Shown one piece after another: positions 17,686-26,622 of a DNA stretch of 64,000 nt. The position numbers and the translations under genes are program-made. This DNA comes from Paraconexibacter antarcticus. GTDB lineage: Bacteria; Actinomycetota; Thermoleophilia; Solirubrobacterales; Solirubrobacteraceae. Under the pieces are notes generated by a model. That model was not told the DNA's origin, searched no databases, and was given only the letters and a program-made list of their open reading frames with translations. The stretch spans positions 1,426,001 to 1,490,000 of the forward strand of contig NZ_CP098502.1 of assembly GCF_024220175.1 (NCBI RefSeq), read 5' to 3'. The number at the start of each line of letters is the position of its first letter. Within the stretch, counting starts at the first letter, position 1.

Positions 17686-19491
17686 GTGAGCGAGACCGCC
17701 GCCGCCCCCACGAAGAACGCCAAGCTGCTGGCCTGGGTAGAGGAGATCGCCGCTCTCACCCGCCCCGAGGCCATCCACTGGTGTGACGGGTCCGCCGAGG
17801 AGTACGAGTCCCTCTGTCAGGGCCTCGTCGACGCCGGCACGTTCAAGCGGCTCTCGGACGCGAAGCGCCCGAACTCGTACCTCGCCTGGTCGGACCCGTC
17901 CGACGTCGCCCGCGTCGAGGACCGCACGTTCATCTGCGCCGCTACCGCCGAGGAGGCCGGCCCGACGAACAACTGGCGCGAGCCCGCCGAGATGCGCGAG
18001 GTCATGAACGGCCTGTTCGACGGCGCCATGGTCGGCCGCACGATGTACGTCCTGCCCTTCTCGATGGGCCCGCTCGGCTCCGACAAGTCGTACATCGGCG
18101 TCGAGGTCACGGATTCGCCGTACGTCGCCGTCTCGATGCGCGTCATGACCCGCATGGGCCAGAAGGCGCTCGACGTCCTCGGCGAGGACGGCGAGTTCGT
18201 CCCCTGCGTGCACTCGATCGGCGCCCCGCTCGCCGAGGGCGAGGCGGACACCGCCTGGCCGACGAACGCCGAGACGAAGTACATCGTCCACTACCCCGAG
18301 ACGCGCGAGATCTGGTCCTACGGCTCGGGCTACGGTGGCAACGCCCTGCTCGGCAAGAAGTGCCTCGCCCTGCGCATCGCGTCGGTCATCGCCCGCGACG
18401 AGGGCTGGATGGCCGAGCACATGCTCATCCTCAAGCTCACCTCGCCCGAGGGCAAGGTCAAGTTCGTGACCGGCGCCTTCCCGAGCGCCTGCGGCAAGAC
18501 GAACCTCGCCATGCTCGTCCCGACCCTCGAGGGCTGGACCGTCGAGACCGTCGGCGACGACATCGCCTGGATGAAGATCGGCGAGGACGGTCGCCTCTAC
18601 GCCATCAACCCGGAGGCCGGCTTCTTCGGCGTCGCCCCGGGGACCGGGTACGACACGAACCCGAACGCCATGGCCTCCATCACGGAGAACACGGTCTTCA
18701 CGAACACGGCCCTGACCGACGACGGCGACATCTGGTGGGAGGGCATGACGAAGGAGAAGCCCGCCCACCTCGTCGACTGGCACGGCAACGACTGGACCCC
18801 CGAGTCCGACGTGCCGGCCGCGCACCCGAACTCCCGCTTCGCGGTGAGCGCCGGCCAGTGCCCGTCGATCGCCCCCGAGTGGGAGGACCCGACCGGCGTG
18901 CCGATCGACGCCTTCCTCTTCGGCGGCCGCCGCGCCTCCGTCGTGCCGCTGGTCCGCGAGGCCACAAGCTGGGAGCACGGGACGTTCCTCGGCGCCACGA
19001 TGTCCTCGGAGATGACCGCGGCCGCCTTCGGCACCGTCGGCCAGCTCCGCTTCGACCCCTTCGCGCAGCTCCCGTTCGCCGGCTACAACATGGGCGACTA
19101 CATCGGCCACTGGCTCTCGATGGCCGAGCGGACCGACGTGGACAAGCTCCCGAAGATCTTCTACGTCAACTGGTTCCGCAAGGACGAGAACGGCAAGTTC
19201 CTGTGGCCCGGGTTCGGCGAGAACTCGCGCGTCCTGGAGTGGATCTTCCGTCGCGTCGACGGTGAGGTCGAGGCCGTCGGGACCCCGATCGGCAACGTCC
19301 CCGCCCCGGGCACCCTCAACACCGAGGGCCTGGACATCTCCGACGAGGAGGTCGCCGCGCTGCTCGCCGTCGACACCGAGGCCGTCAAGGCCGAGCTCCC
19401 GCAGGTCGAGGAGTTCCTCGCGAAGTTCGGCGACCACCTTCCCGCCGAGATGACGAAGCAGCTCGACGCGCTGAAGGCGGCGCTGGGCTAG
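17686..19491 (+). CDS. pckG: Phosphoenolpyruvate carboxykinase (GTP)
   Basis: Converts oxaloacetate and GTP to PEP, GDP and CO2, the entry to gluconeogenesis; cytosolic. It has 601 residues from the GTG at 17686. An ATG two codons upstream (17680) is possible, but AGGAG at 17672-17676 is only 3 bases from it and 9 from the GTG. The PEPCK-specific P-loop [15 protein letters not shown] (from residue 263, with the reactive Cys) and the GTP-type motif [12 protein letters not shown] are clear. PEP withdrawal suits a cell assimilating acetyl-CoA through C4 acids, for which genes lie on both sides. A hairpin follows the stop. Confidence 0.96.
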   Translation: MSETAAAPTKNAKLLAWVEEIAALTRPEAIHWCDGSAEEYESLCQGLVDAGTFKRLSDAKRPNSYLAWSDPSDVARVEDRTFICAATAEEAGPTNNWREPAEMREVMNGLFDGAMVGRTMYVLPFSMGPLGSDKSYIGVEVTDSPYVAVSMRVMTRMGQKALDVLGEDGEFVPCVHSIGAPLAEGEADTAWPTNAETKYIVHYPETREIWSYGSGYGGNALLGKKCLALRIASVIARDEGWMAEHMLILKLTSPEGKVKFVTGAFPSACGKTNLAMLVPTLEGWTVETVGDDIAWMKIGEDGRLYAINPEAGFFGVAPGTGYDTNPNAMASITENTVFTNTALTDDGDIWWEGMTKEKPAHLVDWHGNDWTPESDVPAAHPNSRFAVSAGQCPSIAPEWEDPTGVPIDAFLFGGRRASVVPLVREATSWEHGTFLGATMSSEMTAAAFGTVGQLRFDPFAQLPFAGYNMGDYIGHWLSMAERTDVDKLPKIFYVNWFRKDENGKFLWPGFGENSRVLEWIFRRVDGEVEAVGTPIGNVPAPGTLNTEGLDISDEEVAALLAVDTEAVKAELPQVEEFLAKFGDHLPAEMTKQLDALKAALG

Positions 19492-19503
19492 CGACGGATC
19501 GCC

Positions 19504-19524
19504 CGGGCGGCACGGCGCCGCCCG
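19504..19524 (+). terminator. Hairpin after pckG
   Basis: CGGGCGGC (19504-19511), loop ACGGC and GCCGCCCG (19517-19524) form a perfect 8-bp stem 12 bases past the pckG stop. There is no T tract. Confidence 0.5.
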
Positions 19525-19628
19525 AGCGACCGGCAGGGACCGGCGCGGCCGCTCAGGCCTCGCCGGGGCCGGTCGGCTGGACGCATGGACGCCACGCCGG
19601 CGCCCACGCTCGCGGGTAGGGTCGGCTC

Positions 19629-20921
19629 ATGGCCCTGGACATGCATGCGGTCGCCGGCGTCCACGAAGGCTCCGAGTGGGTCAGCGAGCTCTACCGGATC
19701 GCCGCCACCCAGTTCGCCGCCACGGCGGACGTCCTCGATCTCGACCCCGAGCACCGCACGCGCCTCCTCGAGCCGCGCCGCGCGCTGACCGTCAACTTCC
19801 CGATCCGGATGGACGACGGGTCGGTCCGCGAGTTCACCGGCTACCGCGTGCAGCACACGCTGACGATGGGTCCGACGAAGGGCGGCTTCCGCTACGCCCC
19901 GGTCGTGTCGCTCGGCGAGTGCGCCGCGCTCGCGATGTGGATGACGTGGAAGTGCGCGCTGCTCGGGCTGCCGTTCGGCGGCGCCAAGGGCGGCGTGCGC
20001 TGCGACCCGACGACCCTCAGCGCCGGCGAGCTCGAGCGCATCACGCGCCGCTACACGGCCGAGCTCATCCCCGTCATCGGTCCCGACCGCGACATCCCGG
20101 CGCCGGACATGGGCACCGGCGAGCGCGAGATGGCGTGGCTCTACGACACGTACTCGCAGGCGATGGGCTACGCGGTGCCGGCCGTCGTCACCGGCAAGCC
20201 GGTCGTCCTCGGCGGCCTCGAGGCCCGGCAGCCCGCCACGGGCCTCGGCTGCGTCTACGTCATCGAGGCGATCCTCGAGCGGCTCGGCTGGGTCCTGCGT
20301 GACCAGCGCTTCGTCGTGCAGGGCTTCGGCAACGTCGGCCGCGTGGCCGCCCGCGAGCTCCACGCCATCGGCGCGACCGTCGTCGGCGTGGGGGACGTCT
20401 CGGGGGGCGTCGTGGACCCCGACGGGCTCGACGTCGAAGACCTCGCCGCCTGGTCGGACGAGCACGGATCGCTCGCCGGCTACCCGCGAGCCCCTGCCGT
20501 CGGTCGTGCCGAGATCCTCGAGACCGAGTGCGACGTCCTCGTCCCCGCCGCCCTCGAGCGCCAGGTCACCTCCAAGAACGCCGACGCCCTGCGGTGCCGG
20601 CTCGTCGTCGAGGCGGCGAACGGCCCGACGACCCCGGAGGCCGAGGCGATCCTCGCGCGCCGCGGCATCCGCGTCGTCCCCGACGTGCTGGCGAACGCCG
20701 GCGGCGTCACCGTCAGCTACTTCGAGTGGGTCCAGGACCACCAGCGTTACTCGTGGGACGGCCTCGAGCTCCAGGAGCGCCTGCGCCGCATGATGCGCGC
20801 CGCGGCGATCAAGGTCTGGGAGGGCTCGGAGGAGCACGGCGTCGACCTGCGGACCGCCGCTCTGACCGTCGCGGTGCGCCGCGTCGCCGACGCGGGCGCG
20901 CGACGCGGCATCTACCCCTGA
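19629..20921 (+). CDS. gdhA: Glutamate dehydrogenase (Glu/Leu/Phe/Val dehydrogenase family)
   Basis: Oxidative deamination of glutamate to 2-oxoglutarate, or the reverse, with NAD(P). The 430 residues match the hexameric short-type GDH. The substrate-binding motif is TMGPTKGGFRY, the catalytic Lys lies in PFGGAKGGVRCDP, and DIPAPDMGTGEREM is the usual following motif. The Rossmann loop is VVQGFGNVGR, and NGPTTPEAEAIL and VLANAGGVTVSYFEWVQ complete the family pattern. Leucine- or valine-type dehydrogenases are usually shorter. It ends by overlapping the convergent flavoprotein gene by 10 bases. Confidence 0.93.
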   Translation: MALDMHAVAGVHEGSEWVSELYRIAATQFAATADVLDLDPEHRTRLLEPRRALTVNFPIRMDDGSVREFTGYRVQHTLTMGPTKGGFRYAPVVSLGECAALAMWMTWKCALLGLPFGGAKGGVRCDPTTLSAGELERITRRYTAELIPVIGPDRDIPAPDMGTGEREMAWLYDTYSQAMGYAVPAVVTGKPVVLGGLEARQPATGLGCVYVIEAILERLGWVLRDQRFVVQGFGNVGRVAARELHAIGATVVGVGDVSGGVVDPDGLDVEDLAAWSDEHGSLAGYPRAPAVGRAEILETECDVLVPAALERQVTSKNADALRCRLVVEAANGPTTPEAEAILARRGIRVVPDVLANAGGVTVSYFEWVQDHQRYSWDGLELQERLRRMMRAAAIKVWEGSEEHGVDLRTAALTVAVRRVADAGARRGIYP

Positions 20922-21718
20922 GCGCGGGCGCGGTGCGTGAGCTCGACCGTCGCGGCGCGCAGGTCGCCGGGGGCGGTCGCGACCTCGGCGAAGGCGAGAC
21001 GGACGTCGGTGGGCCGCGACCCGGCGGGTCCCTCGACCCGCAGGACGAGGCCGTAGCGGTCGATGAGCACGCACGGGGCAGCCGTCGCGTCCGGCCGGCC
21101 CGCGAGGCCGTGCGCCATGTCGAGCAGTGCGTCGGCGTGATCGGCGTTCAGGTGGACGATCGCGCCGGCGGCGGCGGGCGCCGTCGGGTCGGGCTCGGCG
21201 GCGGCGTAGGCCGCGCCGTCGACCGAGGCCATACGGGCGAAGCCGCCGACCCACCGCACGCGCTCGACCTCGAGCACCCAGAGGCTGAAGTCGTCCCAGC
21301 CGGCGTATCCCGCCGCGCTCGGGACGGCCGCCACGTGCGCGGCCCGCGCGGCGTCGGCGGCGGCGCCCTCGGGCCGGACGACCCGGCCCGCGAGCGTGAC
21401 GCGGGCGGCGTCGAGCGCCTCCTCGGCGCCGGTGGCGCCCGTCGCGACCGTGACCGCCAGCGAGGCACGCGGGTCGCGGGCGAGGTTGCGCCCGTGCTCG
21501 GCCATCGTCGAGACGAGCAGCACCGGGAAGCCCTGCGGCGTGAGCCCGTACGTCACCGTCGACGCCCACGGCCCGCCGTCGTCGGACAGCGTCGCGAGCG
21601 TCCCGACCGCCGCGCCCGCGACGAGCGTCCGGGCCTCCTCGGCGGGGGACGGCGCGGGCGGGGGCGGCGGCGCGCCGGGGTCGGCCGGTGCCGGCGTCAG
21701 GTCGTGGCCGCTCGGCAC
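20912..21718 (-). CDS. FMN-binding split-barrel protein with DUF2470 (HugZ-like)
   Basis: Two-part protein of 268 residues from the GTG at 21718. After a Pro-rich start comes the pyridoxamine-phosphate-oxidase-like split barrel (VGTLATLSDDGGPWASTVTYGL...PVLLVSTMAEHGRNLARDP), then a DUF2470 domain with HLNADHADALLDMAHGLAG. This is the architecture of heme-utilisation proteins such as HugZ and of many actinobacterial proteins of uncertain role; heme binding by the His residues of the last domain is inferred. The frame is open further upstream but only inside the preceding gene. The preceding gene's stop lies 10 bases before this start. Confidence 0.85.
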   Translation of the reverse strand: MPSGHDLTPAPADPGAPPPPPAPSPAEEARTLVAGAAVGTLATLSDDGGPWASTVTYGLTPQGFPVLLVSTMAEHGRNLARDPRASLAVTVATGATGAEEALDAARVTLAGRVVRPEGAAADAARAAHVAAVPSAAGYAGWDDFSLWVLEVERVRWVGGFARMASVDGAAYAAAEPDPTAPAAAGAIVHLNADHADALLDMAHGLAGRPDATAAPCVLIDRYGLVLRVEGPAGSRPTDVRLAFAEVATAPGDLRAATVELTHRARAQG

Positions 21719-21728
21719 GGGGCGGAGC

Positions 21729-22292
21729 TCAGTGCCCGCCGCCGCCGCCGGTGGCCGCCGGCGGGCGGGACTCCTCGGCGAGGGACGTGATCGCGAGCGC
21801 GCCGCGCGCCGCCTCCATGAGGACCTCGCCGGCCTCCTCGGCGGAACGGGCGTAGAGCTCGACGAGGAGGTGGACGACGATCGTGTCCTCCTCGTGCTTG
21901 TGGAAGCGGACATGGGTGAAGAACTCGCGGGTGCCGTGCTCGCCGAACGCGGCGTAGCTCAGCGCGTCGCCCGCCTCCGGACCGGAGCACGTCTCGACGT
22001 CCTCCGCGTCGACGGACACGGTGCAGGAGGCGACCCACGGCGTGCCGGCGACCATCCGCTCCCAGCGGTCCTCGATGCGGTCGACGCGGCCGCCGACGAA
22101 CGCGAGGTGTGGCTGGTCGTGCATGCAGTCCAGGCACTGGACGACCGCCTCCTGGAGCTCGTCGACGACCTCGGCGCGCTCACCGGTCTCGGGATCGATG
22201 CGATGGATCCCCTCGTAGTGCACCTGCACCTCGAGCTCTTGGGACCAGCAGCGGTAACAGCGCAGCCAGGGACGGGGTTCGTCGTTGCTCAT
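21729..22292 (-). CDS. Conserved hypothetical protein with two Cys pairs
   Basis: Not recognised. The 187-residue protein has CYRC near residue 12 and CLDC near residue 53, spaced like a zinc ribbon, then a beta-rich middle (HGTREFFTHVRFHKHEEDTIVVHLLVELYARS), and a helical end with a Gly/His tail. The Cys pairs suggest zinc or another metal; the core resembles no named domain I can recall. It is the first of a two-gene minus-strand unit with the DUF2470 protein. Confidence 0.75.
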   Translation of the reverse strand: MSNDEPRPWLRCYRCWSQELEVQVHYEGIHRIDPETGERAEVVDELQEAVVQCLDCMHDQPHLAFVGGRVDRIEDRWERMVAGTPWVASCTVSVDAEDVETCSGPEAGDALSYAAFGEHGTREFFTHVRFHKHEEDTIVVHLLVELYARSAEEAGEVLMEAARGALAITSLAEESRPPAATGGGGGH

Positions 22293-22350
22293 GCCCTGTC
22301 GATCATAGAGTCGTGCCTGCGTCCCCGCCCGCGGCCGTAGAGTGCCGGCG

Positions 22351-22959
22351 ATGGCCGCCCCCCGTCACCCCGCACCGCTGCCGTGCGCCGGCGCCGTGCT
22401 CGCCGGGGGCGCCGGGCGCCGCATCGGCGGCGACAAGGCGACGGTCCCGGTCGCCGGGCGCCCGCTCCTGCTGCACGCGCTCGCCGCCGTCACGCGGGTC
22501 GCGCGACCGGTCGCCGTCGTCGCCCGCACGGACTCGGCGCTGCCGCCGCTGCCGGAGGGCGTGACGCGGGTGGACGAGCCCGACGGCGTCCGCCATCCGC
22601 TGGCGGGCGTCGTCCACGCCCTCGAGCGGGCCGGGGGCCCGGTGCTCGTCTGCGCCGCCGACCTGGCGCTGCTGGACCCGGCGACCCTGCGGGTGATCCT
22701 CGTCGCCGCCGCGCTCGCCCCCGGCGCGCCGGCCGTCGTCCCCCGCACCGGCAGACAGCTGCAGGTGCTCTGCGCGCTCTACCGGCCGGCGGCCCTGCCC
22801 GGCCTGCGCGCCCGCGGCGAGGACGCCCGCGCGCAGGACGTCGTCATGGGGCTCGGCGCCGCCGTCGTCCCGTTCGAGGACGCCACGCCGTTCTTCAACG
22901 TCAACACCCCGGAGGACGTCGGCCGCGCCGAGGCCCTGCTCGCGGCCCGCGAGCGCTGA
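22351..22959 (+). CDS. mobA: Molybdenum cofactor guanylyltransferase
   Basis: Attaches GMP to molybdopterin to make the bis-MGD-type cofactor; cytosolic. The 202-residue protein shows the nucleotidyltransferase signature AGAVLAGGAGRRIGGDKA at the N-terminus with Lys for GTP, the DEPDG and VCAADLALLDP metal/nucleotide motifs, and the end FFNVNTPEDVGRAEALL characteristic of MobA. ATG 22351 is preferred to a GTG three codons earlier. It lies close to MoaA (24.9 kb), another molybdenum cofactor gene, and converges on dipZ with 13 bases between them. Confidence 0.92.
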   Translation: MAAPRHPAPLPCAGAVLAGGAGRRIGGDKATVPVAGRPLLLHALAAVTRVARPVAVVARTDSALPPLPEGVTRVDEPDGVRHPLAGVVHALERAGGPVLVCAADLALLDPATLRVILVAAALAPGAPAVVPRTGRQLQVLCALYRPAALPGLRARGEDARAQDVVMGLGAAVVPFEDATPFFNVNTPEDVGRAEALLAARER

Positions 22960-22972
22960 GCGGGCCCGTCGG

Positions 22973-24805
22973 CTACCCGAAGGTGAAGGCGTAGCCGGTG
23001 ACGCCCGGCGGGAGCTTCAGGTGCAGCTCGTGCTCCCCGGGGGCGGGGAGGTCGACCATCGTGTACAGGCGCTGGCCCGTGACGGTGACGCCGCTGCGCG
23101 GCGCGCCGTCCAGCGTCACGCCGACCGTCCGGGCGGTGCCGCCCCGCGACGAGAGCACGAGGTACACGTGCTGCGCGAGGAAGTGGACGTCGATCGTCGC
23201 CGCCCTGCGGGCGGTCGCCGACTCCTTGTCGATCGCCCACTGGCCGCCGTAGGAGAAGCTGTTGAGCGGCAGGTCGGCGCCCGTCGCCGCGCGGTAGTCG
23301 TGGGGGCCGTCGAGCGGCCCGGAGGGGACCCAGCCCTGGGCCCGCGCGGTGCCGAGGTACGTCTCGGGGGTGATCTGGCCCTTGGACACCGAGATCGTCC
23401 CGGTCGCCGTCGCGCCGGCGCCGAGGTCCTTGTCGCCGCGTTCGGCGAGGAGGGCGCGGATCGCCGCCTCCGACTGCTTGTACTCACCCTCGCCGAAGTG
23501 CGCGCGGCGCACCTGGCCCTTGGCGTCGACGAGGTACTCGGCCGGCCAGTACTGGTTGCCCCAGGCGTTCCAGGTCTTCAGGTCGTTGTCCTGCACGACG
23601 GGGTAGCGGAGCTTGTTCTGCCTGATCGCCGCGGCGACGTTCGACGTCTTCTTCTCGAAGTCGAACTCGGGGGAGTGGACGCCGACGATGACGAGGCCCT
23701 TGCTGCGGTACTTCGCGTCCCAGGCCTTGAGGTAGGGCAGCGTGCGGATGCAGTTGATGCAGGTGTACGTCCAGAAGTCGATGAGGACGACCTTGCCCCG
23801 CAGCGACGCCATCGTCAGCGGCCGGCCGTCCGCGGTGTTGAACCAGTGCCCGTCACCGGCGAAGTCGGGGGCGTCGCCGAGCTTCGCGAGCTTCGGCGTC
23901 GTGACGCCCGGCAGGCCGGGGCCGCCGCCCGCTCCGGCCTGGCTCGGCGTCGGCGTCGCGTCGGACGAGCCGGTGACCGCGCCGTCGGTGGCGGCAAGAG
24001 CGACGGGGGTCGCGGAGGCGGTCTTGTCGGCCCGCTCCTGGGCCACCTCGAAGCGCGACTTCCCGCGGAGGTCGGCCAGGCGCTTCTTCACCGCGGAGGA
24101 CTTCTCGAGGCCCTCCGTCGGGTTGACGACGGCGTTCGGCAGGTGGTTGGCGATCGCGGTCTGGAAGCGCGTGTCGAGCGAGAAGACCATCGCGACCGCC
24201 GTGAGGACCATGACCGCGCCGAGCGCCTGCTGCACCTGCGCCCCGCGGCCGCCGCGGCGGACGCGGTCCAGGAGCCCGCGGCCGCCGAGCGCGAGGGCGA
24301 AGAGCACCGCCGCGGAGCCGACCGCGTAGGCGAACCCGACGACGACGGTCTTGCCGGTGGCGGCGCTGACCGCGATGACCGCCGCCAGGATCGGGCCCGC
24401 GCACGGCGCGTAGACGAAGCCGAGCGCCGCGCCGACGCCGAGCCCGCTGACGAAGCCGTCGCCGGTCTGCTGCGGGCCGAAGCGCGCCAGGCGGGACAGG
24501 GGGGCCTCGACCCGGTCGGCGAGCTTCGGCACGAGCACGACGGCGCCGAACCCGAGCAGCGCGACGATCGCGATGTCACGGGTGAACGAGTCGCCGAGGC
24601 CGACGCCGTCGACGACGCTCGACAGCCCGACGATCGTCACCGTGAAGGTCACCGTCAGGCCGGTGACGACCCCGAGCGGCCGGCGGCGGCCGCCGGAGCC
24701 CGCGGCGGAGAGCAGCGCGGGGAGGACCGGCAGCACGCACGGGCTGACGGCCGTACCCGCGCCGGCGATGAGGGCGAAGAAGGCGAGGACGAGCACTTCT
24801 CGCAT
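22973..24805 (-). CDS. dipZ: DipZ-type thiol-disulfide protein: CcdA membrane domain fused to thioredoxin
   Basis: Moves reducing power across the membrane and presents it outside through a thioredoxin domain. The 610 residues comprise: a CcdA/DsbD-type membrane part (1-230) with Cys in TAVSPCVLPVLPALL and YAPCAGPILAA; a Ser/Ala/Thr/Pro linker (about 240-320); a TlpA/redoxin domain with C349 and C352 in YTCINCIRT; and a C-terminal beta-sandwich (about 460-610) resembling the carbohydrate-binding-like domain of mycobacterial DipZ. The thioredoxin keeps the CINC motif. It lies 67 bases downstream of moaA on the same strand. Confidence 0.93.
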   Translation of the reverse strand: MREVLVLAFFALIAGAGTAVSPCVLPVLPALLSAAGSGGRRRPLGVVTGLTVTFTVTIVGLSSVVDGVGLGDSFTRDIAIVALLGFGAVVLVPKLADRVEAPLSRLARFGPQQTGDGFVSGLGVGAALGFVYAPCAGPILAAVIAVSAATGKTVVVGFAYAVGSAAVLFALALGGRGLLDRVRRGGRGAQVQQALGAVMVLTAVAMVFSLDTRFQTAIANHLPNAVVNPTEGLEKSSAVKKRLADLRGKSRFEVAQERADKTASATPVALAATDGAVTGSSDATPTPSQAGAGGGPGLPGVTTPKLAKLGDAPDFAGDGHWFNTADGRPLTMASLRGKVVLIDFWTYTCINCIRTLPYLKAWDAKYRSKGLVIVGVHSPEFDFEKKTSNVAAAIRQNKLRYPVVQDNDLKTWNAWGNQYWPAEYLVDAKGQVRRAHFGEGEYKQSEAAIRALLAERGDKDLGAGATATGTISVSKGQITPETYLGTARAQGWVPSGPLDGPHDYRAATGADLPLNSFSYGGQWAIDKESATARRAATIDVHFLAQHVYLVLSSRGGTARTVGVTLDGAPRSGVTVTGQRLYTMVDLPAPGEHELHLKLPPGVTGYAFTFG

Positions 24806-24872
24806 GCTTTCGCAGCGGGCTTGCGTTTGGATGAACTGCTGCGCGCCAGGTCCGGGCGGACCCGGAAGCGGG

Positions 24873-25877
24873 TCAGCCGCCGATGGCGCTCATCGAGCGC
24901 AGCGGCTGCACGAACCCGGGCTCGTTCACCCGGTGCTTCAGCTCCTTCTTCCACACCGCGGCGCGGATGATCGCCTCGACCTCGGCGTCGCTCGAGCCGT
25001 CGCGCAGCGGCGTGCGCAGGTCGGTCTCGTTGTGCGAGAAGAGACAGGTGCGGAGCTTGCCGTCGGCGGTGAGGCGGATGCGGTTGCAGTCCCCGCAGAA
25101 CGGGTCGCTCACCGGGTCGATGAAGCCGAGCTGGCCCTGGCCGTCGGCGAAGCGGTACACGCGTGCGGTGGCGGACGGCTCGCGCGGCACCTCCTCGAGC
25201 GGGTAGACGGCGTGGACCGCGGCCCGGATCTCGGCGCCGGACAGGACGCTGTCCGGGGTCCAGTTGCGGTCGGCGTCGAGCGGCATGAACTCGATGAACC
25301 GCACCTCGTAGGGGTACTCGCGGGCGAACCGGGCGAAGGGCAGGGCCTCCTCCTCCGTGAACCCGCGCATCGCGACCGCGTTGATCTTGATCGGGTGCGC
25401 CTGCGGGTGGGCGGCGAGCTTCTCGATGCCCTCGAGGACCTGGGGAAGGGCGTCGCGGCGCGTGAGCGCGAAGAAGCGGTCGCGCTGCAGCGAGTCGATC
25501 GAGACGTTGAAGCGGTGCACCCCGGCGGCGACGAGGGCGTCCGCGTCGCGGGCGAGGAGGTAGCCGTTCGTCGTGACGCTGAGGTCCTGGAGCCCGGGGA
25601 TGCGCGCGAGGCGGGCGGCGAGCGCCGGGAAGTCGCGGCGGACGAGCGGCTCGCCGCCGGTGAGGCGCACGTCGTGGACGCCCATCGCGACGAGCAGCGT
25701 CACGAGGCGCTCGATCTCCTCGAACGTCAGGACCGACGAGCGCTCGAGCCACGGCAGGCCCTCGGCGGGCATGCAGTACTGACAGCGGAAGTTGCAGCGG
25801 TCGGTGACCGACACGCGCACGTCCTGGATGAGGCGCCCGTGGCCGTCGACCAGGGGTGTGCGCGGCAAAGTGGTCAC
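24873..25877 (-). CDS. moaA: GTP 3',8-cyclase (molybdenum cofactor step 1)
   Basis: Radical SAM enzyme turning GTP into 3',8-cyclo-7,8-dihydro-GTP. It has 334 residues. The SAM cluster is C28-C32-C35 in DRCNFRCQYC, and LTGGEPLVR is the SAM-binding GGE motif. The second [4Fe-4S] cluster that holds GTP is CGDCNRIRLTADGKLRTC. The C-terminus is SMSAIGG, keeping the GG tail needed by MoaA for catalysis. Molybdopterin synthesis also uses the nearby mobA. Only 38 bases separate its start from the divergent lipoprotein gene. Confidence 0.96.
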   Translation of the reverse strand: MTTLPRTPLVDGHGRLIQDVRVSVTDRCNFRCQYCMPAEGLPWLERSSVLTFEEIERLVTLLVAMGVHDVRLTGGEPLVRRDFPALAARLARIPGLQDLSVTTNGYLLARDADALVAAGVHRFNVSIDSLQRDRFFALTRRDALPQVLEGIEKLAAHPQAHPIKINAVAMRGFTEEEALPFARFAREYPYEVRFIEFMPLDADRNWTPDSVLSGAEIRAAVHAVYPLEEVPREPSATARVYRFADGQGQLGFIDPVSDPFCGDCNRIRLTADGKLRTCLFSHNETDLRTPLRDGSSDAEVEAIIRAAVWKKELKHRVNEPGFVQPLRSMSAIGG

Positions 25878-25915
25878 GGCGTCAAGCCTACTGCGATGAC
25901 GTACGCTGGCACGCG

Positions 25916-26416
25916 ATGACCGTCGTTCGCCGTCCCGCCCGTCCGCGCGCCCGCCGGGCCGTCCCCGTCGCCGGCTGCCTCGCGATCCTGCTGGCCGGGT
26001 GCGGCGGGCGCACGAGCGACAAGCCCGAGGTGAAGGCGCTCACCCCCGAGGCGCAGGTCCGCGTGATCGTCGAGAGCTTCGGCCGGGCGACAGCGAACAA
26101 GGACTACGGCCTGATCTGCACGCGCCTCGTCGCCCGGTCCCTCTCGGACCATGTCGAGGAGCTCGGACTCCCGTGCGAGCTCGCGTTCAAGAAGGGCCTC
26201 GGCGCCGTGAAGGGCGCCGACCTGCGGATCGACGGCGTGACCGTCCGGGGGAACGTGGCGTACGCGAAGGTCCACACGACCGCCGTCGGCCAGGCCCCGT
26301 CGGACGACACGATGAAGCTCGAGCGCATCGCGGGCCAGTGGCGCATCGCGTCGCTCGACGATCCGGCCGGTTCGCGACGGGCGGCCGCGAAGGCGTCGCG
26401 CTTCCGCTTCTTCTAG
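25916..26416 (+). CDS. Lipoprotein of unknown function (SnoaL/NTF2-like size)
   Basis: A 166-residue exported protein: Arg-rich start, hydrophobic VAGCLAILLAGC with a lipobox (LAGC) at residues 25-28, then a mature domain. PEAQVRVIVESFGRATANKDYGLICTRLVARSLSD followed by strands ending in LERIAGQWRIASL has the helix-then-sheet order of NTF2-like folds seen in many actinobacterial lipoproteins. No catalytic residues can be named. It is likely anchored on the outer face of the membrane. Confidence 0.8.
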   Translation: MTVVRRPARPRARRAVPVAGCLAILLAGCGGRTSDKPEVKALTPEAQVRVIVESFGRATANKDYGLICTRLVARSLSDHVEELGLPCELAFKKGLGAVKGADLRIDGVTVRGNVAYAKVHTTAVGQAPSDDTMKLERIAGQWRIASLDDPAGSRRAAAKASRFRFF

Positions 26417-26424
26417 GCGAGGCC

Positions 26425-26448
26425 GGGCGCCGGGTGGCCCGGCGGCCC
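26425..26448. terminator. Bidirectional hairpin between convergent genes
   Basis: CGCCGGG (26428-26434), loop TGG and CCCGGCG (26438-26444) form a perfect 7-bp stem, extendable by three G-C pairs past a bulged G, in the 44-base gap between the lipoprotein gene and the small membrane protein gene. Confidence 0.5.
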
Positions 26449-26460
26449 GCGCCGGGCGGG

Positions 26461-26622
26461 CTAGCGCCGGACGAGCACGAGGACGAGCGCCGCGGCGAAG
26501 CCGAGCTGGCCGAAGGTCATCGCCGTGCCGAGGTTCGTCGCGCCGACCGCGAGCGCGACGAGCGTCGCCCCGGCGAAGGCGCCGAGCACGATGAGCAGGT
26601 CGGTGCGGCGGTGGGCGTTCAT
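26461..26622 (-). CDS. Small two-helix membrane protein coupled to MeaB
   Basis: A 53-residue protein: charged start (MNAHRRTD), then two hydrophobic stretches (LLIVLGAFAGATLVALAVGA and FGQLGFAAALVLVLV) and a double-Arg end. Its ATG overlaps the meaB stop as ATGA, so it is almost certainly translated with the mutase operon. The family is unknown; perhaps a membrane anchor or simply a passenger gene. Confidence 0.65.
   Translation of the reverse strand: MNAHRRTDLLIVLGAFAGATLVALAVGATNLGTAMTFGQLGFAAALVLVLVRR

Noticed and set aside
16786..19437. An 883-codon minus-strand frame opposite the MaoC gene and pckG
   Set aside because: Antisense shadow of well-supported genes; low-complexity acidic/basic composition and no ribosome site.
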